Origin: Antedon mediterranea
Lineage: Eukaryota; Echinodermata; Crinoidea; Comatulida; Antedonidae
DNA: 64,000 nt
Reading direction: 5' to 3'
NCBI RefSeq assembly: GCF_964355755.1
Contig: NC_092671.1
Span: 563,001-627,000, forward strand
The translations under genes were made by a program, and so were the position numbers. Every line of letters starts with the position of its first letter. Position 1 is the stretch's first letter. Below the pieces are notes generated by a model. The model was given only the letters and a program-made list of their open reading frames with translations, had not been told where the DNA came from and searched no databases. This document shows positions 59,121-64,000 of the stretch, piece by piece.

Positions 59121-61914
59121 AGTTTCATCATAACAATTAGCTGCAGGTCATTGTGTTTAGGATAGATGTAAACATACACCGATTTTTTTCATCATTTATT
59201 TTTTGGACTAGGATATCTTAACGTGTAGGCCTAATGTAATTGAGAAGTCTTTATTTTTCAGTAAAAACTGTATAATAGATTAGATTTCAGATAACCATGA
59301 GGATATAAAACATATTACAATATAAGCAATTATTTGATCTTATCTGCCAGACCTTTAGGCCAAAATTCTTTCCGGAATGAGCATCCACAGGGTAGAAGCA
59401 TTGTATGTGTATATTTTTTTCATTATTCGGCCACGGGCTGCTGGTGTCATTAAATATACATTAAAGAGGATGTTTTACAAAACAACTCATGTAGAATCAA
59501 ACAGTATGTTGTTTAACCTTTATTAATCTGTTTTGATGTATCTTGGTTAGCGTGTAACAAGACGTAGGCCTATAAAACTTATATATGAAATTATTTCAGT
59601 CTATACTTTCAATGTTTTTAAAAAATCTTTATTAATTGGTATCAACACAATCATTAACATCCAGTTAGGCATACATTTTTTAATTGTATGTTGTAGGCCA
59701 AGTACCAGCCAATTATCATTTTTATTTATTGTTTAGCTTCGGGCCAAAGCTACCTCGGGCGAATAGTAGACTACTATTTCAGGAACCTTAGTCATAGTTT
59801 TAACTAAAAAATATGGCAAAGTATGTAAGCATCGCGTTTTTAACGATTATAGGAGTATTACTATATCATAATTTTTTATTTAAATTAATATCATCATAGT
59901 CATGTCATCACCATTTTCATTAGTCAACTTCATCAGTGGTAGGCCTGTAAAATGATGGCGAAATATGCCTAATACTATGAGTTGACCGCGACATAAGCTA
60001 TTCTCGTAGTTAGTTCTAGGGCCTATAGTAATAATGAACGTTCTATATAATTGACCAGCACGTATAATGGGAAATCTATTGGTTTATACCTTAAATTCGG
60101 CCATTCACTAGACAGCAGATAATCCACCATGCGAATAGTGTTGATGAATATGAACCTCCTCCATGGTTAATACACTGAGAAACTAATAGGCCTACAGTAT
60201 AATCAGTACCGTAGGCCCTATACTATTATAGGCCTACATGGATGCAAGATGAAAACGACTGTTTCCGTATAAGCGTTGATGTATACACGTGAATTAATAA
60301 GTTGACCTGCCCAACACACCACATAAATAGGCCTACCAGCATTAGAATTAACTTATTAATTATTAGCAGCTATTTTAGATGCAAATAATATCTGTTAATA
60401 ATATATGATTACGTAATATGCATAGAGTAATATTCTTTACGGTACTCTACGGCAATAATTCGTAACTATAATATTACCATAACAATCACATATTTGTTGT
60501 CGGAGTATCGTGTGACTGACAGCTACTACTTTCTAAAAAAAAAGGACGGAGAGACAGACAGACCAATCATAATACAGTATACGTCACACTTGTTGTGAAT
60601 CCTTCCTTTGGGCCACCCCTATTATTTAGGCGACGAAAGGGGTTTTAACACCACAGGCAAAACAAATTCAGAGGACATCCCGTTAAGGGGACACTTTGGT
60701 GTGTCGTACAGGTATCTTATTTTCACACGGTATAATACCGGTCCAGGTTCACGACAGCATTTAAACGCGGCGCGTAAATTGTGCTACAGACTTAAGTTTG
60801 GTGTGTTGAATTTTAGATTTAGAAAACATATTTGTAGCACTACTACTACATTCCAGACTGGATGATGCGTATTATGGAGGAAATAATATTAGAAAAAAAA
60901 CATCATCGTCACGTGGTTTCATGAATAATTAAACGTGCCAAAAATATCAATGTTGTAAAAACCAATCAAAAGACGTCTGCTATGAATTGGAATTGAATGA
61001 AGCCGTATGGTATACTAAATTATGAATGTTAAACTCAACAAATAATATGGTATTTGTAGTCTCATTAAACCTAAGTACTTGCTTAAATTAAGCCAGCTAC
61101 AGTACTACAAAAACCAAGTCTAACGATGATAGTATAGTAACCCATGCATTCATATATTAATAGATAAGCGTGATGGAATAGAGGAAGAAACATACAAAAA
61201 AACATACTAGTATTTTATCTTATATAACAGTTTTTATACACCATTATAAACACAGCTAACTCACCAAATATAAAACACGTAATATCTTTACAAAATATAC
61301 ATATGCCTACCTTAATTATTACACGGTATTGGTGTGTTGGAAACAAAATGATATCGTAACGACGTCAGACAGAAACAGCGTAATTCAAATTGCCGATACT
61401 ACGCAGTACACACACCGTTCGTCGTTGTAGTAGTACAGTAGTAGTAAATATGGATGGTATTTTGAATGGTAGCTCATGCATGCAGTCGCATATTTGTCAT
61501 GCTAAACGACTCTCTCATTCATAAAGATCCATCTATTGTATCCATTGTACAACAGAAATTAATTACAATCTGTCGTTGAGGGAGTAGTCAAGAGATTGTT
61601 ATCAATGCTCAAAATCAATAATATTGATAACAATTTGACTATAATAATCAATTGGATCGTCAACTTTTTGATGACTATATTTTTGTTAAATAATTAATTA
61701 TTTTGTGAAACAATACATATGAAATACATGCAAAACATGCTACCAGTAAAGCAATATAAAATACGGTAGTATCCGAATACTGATAGGCCTGCCCGAATTT
61801 AAACCTAAGTTCTGATTACCTTATTGGACTTATGTAATCAATATAATTAATTTTTACAAAAATGAAATTATCAATTTTGATTTTTAAATGAATACGGTTA
61901 GTGATACTGTATAC

Positions 61915-62068
61915 AGCTTGGTTTCCACTATATACGCAACGCAAAGACGTGAGCGTGACGCAAGCGAGTTGACCAATAACAATCAACAGTTCGAATAATC
62001 CATCGTTTGTAATTGGTTAAATTACTTGCGTTACGCCTGTCTTTGCCTTGCGTCCAGGGAACCAAGCC
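61915..62068. mobile_element. MITE family B, copy near the Rab gene (154 bp)
   Basis: It starts AGCTTGGTTTCCACTATA and ends CCAGGGAACCAAGCC. Flanks are TAC on the left and TAA on the right. Internal family text (CAAGCGAGTTGACCAATAAC) is kept. Its right end is 220 bases from the Rab start codon. Confidence 0.82.
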
Positions 62069-62287
62069 TAAGAGCGTTCCGACTTAATTGACACACATTT
62101 GGCAATGTTTTATGCTATCGTATTCAAGTAGTTTTTAAAGAGAAAAAAAACTACTAATCGATAGTGTGGCTTCTGGCTGAATAATTGGCTGTCATGAACA
62201 GAAGAACTACTTGTTCTTGGATAATAATTACTGTGTTTGTTTATATACCATAGGCTGCAGAGTATCATTAAGAATTAAGCCGTGAAT

Positions 62288-63874
62288 ATGAACGTAAAGA
62301 CGGGAGAGTCTTATGCTGAACGAAGCACTGGACTTGGCGCCAAAATACTGGTTCTTGGGGACAGCGGAGTCGGTAAGACCCGCCTAGTTAGACGCTTTGT
62401 AGAAGATACTTTTATTCCACGCTATGTTGCTACAGTTGGGGTTGATTTCAGATCAAAGGCTGTCAAAGTAGGAGGAAAAGAATTGATGCTGCAAATATGG
62501 GATACAGCGGGTCAAGAGCGTTTTCGATCCATGACAACAACTATTTTCAGAGGTGCAGAAGGTAAGATCACTTTGTTTGGTACCTTTACCGCTTCATGGG
62601 TGTGTGCGCACACAATAAATGTAATGATTATTAATTGTTAATGATGATTAAGATGATAATGGTGACGATAAGTATGACAATGGTTTTGAATTTGACGACA
62701 TGTTAAGGTCCAAAACGATTTATTGTTGACACGCTTTCATCAGTGACGACGATATGATCCTAATAGAGATGATGACAATGATAATGATGACATTAAATAT
62801 GAGAATGACGATGATGATATAGCAAAATTGATGACAATGACGACATAATGTTAACGGTTTACAGGTTGGCATGCATTCATCATAGTTAATTATTATAATG
62901 TTATTCTAGAATGTCGATAATGAGGCCTATGATAAACCTAATTTATAATGGGTAATTCAAATTACACAATGTCCATGTGTAGCGTATTCGACGACGCATT
63001 TTAAATTGATTGATACCATAAACTAATACAGCAACATCAGGGAAATGTAATCGTTCAGTTTTTAATCAATAAGTGATCACGTGACAGAGTAATCATTCAA
63101 TTGGAATAGGCTTATGTTGTTTAAAAATATGTAATCAACACTCATTAATAATTACAAACATGAGATGAGCAAAATACGCGAGACATTGTCAATGTCAGTA
63201 CTCTGTGTGTCGTGGTGTAAGTGACAATTCACATTACAAAAGAATGAATGAATGTTCAAAAGTTAATGATGAGTCAAATACTGAATATTATTAATGTAAT
63301 AGTAACCATCTAGATTGATCATTCTAATGATGTTAGACTATTTGAGCATAGTTACACGAACATATTGGATTGCCAAATAATGATTGTTAATGCAATTATT
63401 AAATTCATTTCGATCGAATAATACCACACATAATATGAGGTTATTACTTTTAGTATAGGCCTATGCATTGTATTCATAGAAGCTATTTTAATGTCAACTA
63501 TTATATTTTTTATAGGCGCAATTTTAGTTTACGATGTATCATCGCGAGTATCGTTTGATCATCTAGAAGATTGGATAGAAAGTATACGAAAGAGTGCTGA
63601 CCAAAACATACGAGTGGTTGTTGTTGGCAACAAAACGGATAAAGAAGACCAAATCGAGGTTGACGCGCGTACTGGCAAGAAATTTTCCGAACTAATGGGA
63701 TTGAACTTCTTTGAAACTAGCGCGCAATCTGGCAAAAATGTTGACAAACCGTTTAACAGGTTAGCAAAGGAAATACTGGAAGCACGACAAATTACAGAAA
63801 CACAATTATTTGAACAAGAGAGGAATAAGGTGCCTATTTCTGAAGAAAAGAAAACATTTGAATGTCTATGCTAG
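62288..63874 (+). CDS. Rab-family small GTPase
   Basis: Membrane-trafficking GTPase of 210 residues in two exons, 62288-62561 and 63516-63874, joined in phase 1 (GAAG/GTAAGA, TTATAG/GC). I start at the ATG at 62288, since the codon two before it is GTG. All nucleotide-binding motifs are present: GDSGVGKT (residues 24-31), VGVDF in switch I (about 50-54), WDTAGQERF (71-79), NKTD (130-133) and ETSA (158-161). The C-terminus ends CLC, a CxC site for double geranylgeranylation typical of Rabs. RabF-like features (IWDTAGQERFRSMTTTIFRG, GAILVYD) support Rab rather than Ras or Rho. The exact subfamily cannot be fixed by eye. The intron (62562-63515) is rich in imperfect GATGA repeats. Confidence 0.95.
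62640..62860. repeat. GAT/GACGA-rich low-complexity stretch
   Basis: Imperfect ATGATGA, GATGACAATG and GACGATGATGATAT runs lie in the Rab intron. They have no coding support. Confidence 0.7.
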
Positions 63875-64000
63875 AAAATATCGGCTTTTATGCTTTTATA
63901 ACAGAGAGGAAAGAGTTATTACTAGGTCGCGGGCGCGGCATGAGTTTCGCGTGCGCAATGACATCTTCTGAATTTAGACAACTTTAATAAGCTATATAAA
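63875..64000 (+). other. Rab 3' flank
   Basis: The 126 bases after the stop are presumed 3' UTR. No polyadenylation signal is visible before the window ends. Confidence 0.5.

Larger units (their letters stand above)
55159..62287. other. Long intergenic interval; no gene supported
   Basis: Seven kilobases of AT-rich DNA with scattered TAGGCCTA motifs. The one longer frame near 60608-60865 lacks an ATG start, splice context and family motif. A LINE-like tail near 57.62-57.72 kb and a MITE family B copy at 61915-62068 are the only elements I can name. Upstream promoters or non-coding exons of the flanking divergent genes may lie here. Confidence 0.55.

Noticed and set aside
60608-60865. 85-codon plus-strand frame
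   Set aside because: It begins at TTG rather than ATG, has no splice or family evidence, and lies in repeat-bearing intergenic DNA.
1-64000. CRISPR array, operon or bacterial contamination
   Set aside because: The regular arrays are directly adjacent minisatellites without spacers. Genes have introns throughout, and nothing prokaryotic was seen.

Overview
The window is AT-rich animal nuclear DNA with multi-exon genes, GT-AG introns and many short repeats. The IgGFc-binding-domain gene, the LDL-receptor-type, sulfotransferase, MAPEG and Rab genes, and the frequent palindrome TAGGCCTA point to a marine invertebrate deuterostome, most plausibly an echinoderm. That assignment is inference. Exon borders were read by hand from splice consensus, reading-frame continuity and protein motifs; each join keeps phase.

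Layout. 1-16.0 kb (minus): 5' part of a giant LDL-receptor-related protein gene, 18 exons, running off the left edge. 17.0-20.3 kb (minus): three-exon Golgi carbohydrate sulfotransferase with a dead LINE in intron 2. 24.7-28.7 kb (plus): membrane-anchored IgGFc-binding-domain protein with Pro/Asn and Pro-Gly-Met repeats. 31.9-32.6 kb (plus): small basic Ser/Lys-rich protein of unknown function. 33.7-37.9 kb (minus): MGST2-like MAPEG enzyme, with a 1.8-kb foldback transposon in intron 1 and a 33-bp minisatellite in intron 2. 39.6-44.1 kb and 47.9-50.5 kb (minus, tandem): two related secreted proteins ending in a cysteine-knot-like domain that resembles Spaetzle or neurotrophin; the first also carries a C-type lectin domain. 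53.6-55.2 kb (minus): 100-residue single-pass membrane protein. 62.3-63.9 kb (plus): two-exon Rab GTPase.

The most interesting locus is the tandem pair at 39.6-50.5 kb. Both genes share a start in a tiny first exon, a matching N-terminal module, a Gly-rich linker and a C-terminal cystine-knot candidate with conserved spacing (C-x4-C-x6-C-x-Q-K-Y, later W-x-A-x-P-x-S-C-x-C). The lectin domain sits in one symmetric phase 1-1 exon placed exactly at the intron that joins linker to knot in the sister gene, as expected for exon shuffling. A sugar-binding module fused to a possible cytokine would be an attractive immune or developmental ligand, but function is inferred only. Both genes also carry tandem repeats that copy a 3' splice site.

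Repeats are dense: at least three MITE families with similar ends (AGCY...CCACTA or CACTA) and TWA-like flanks, tRNA-derived SINE remnants, LINE tails, a 390-bp near-palindrome, and minisatellites with 23, 24, 30, 33, 55 and 88-bp units.
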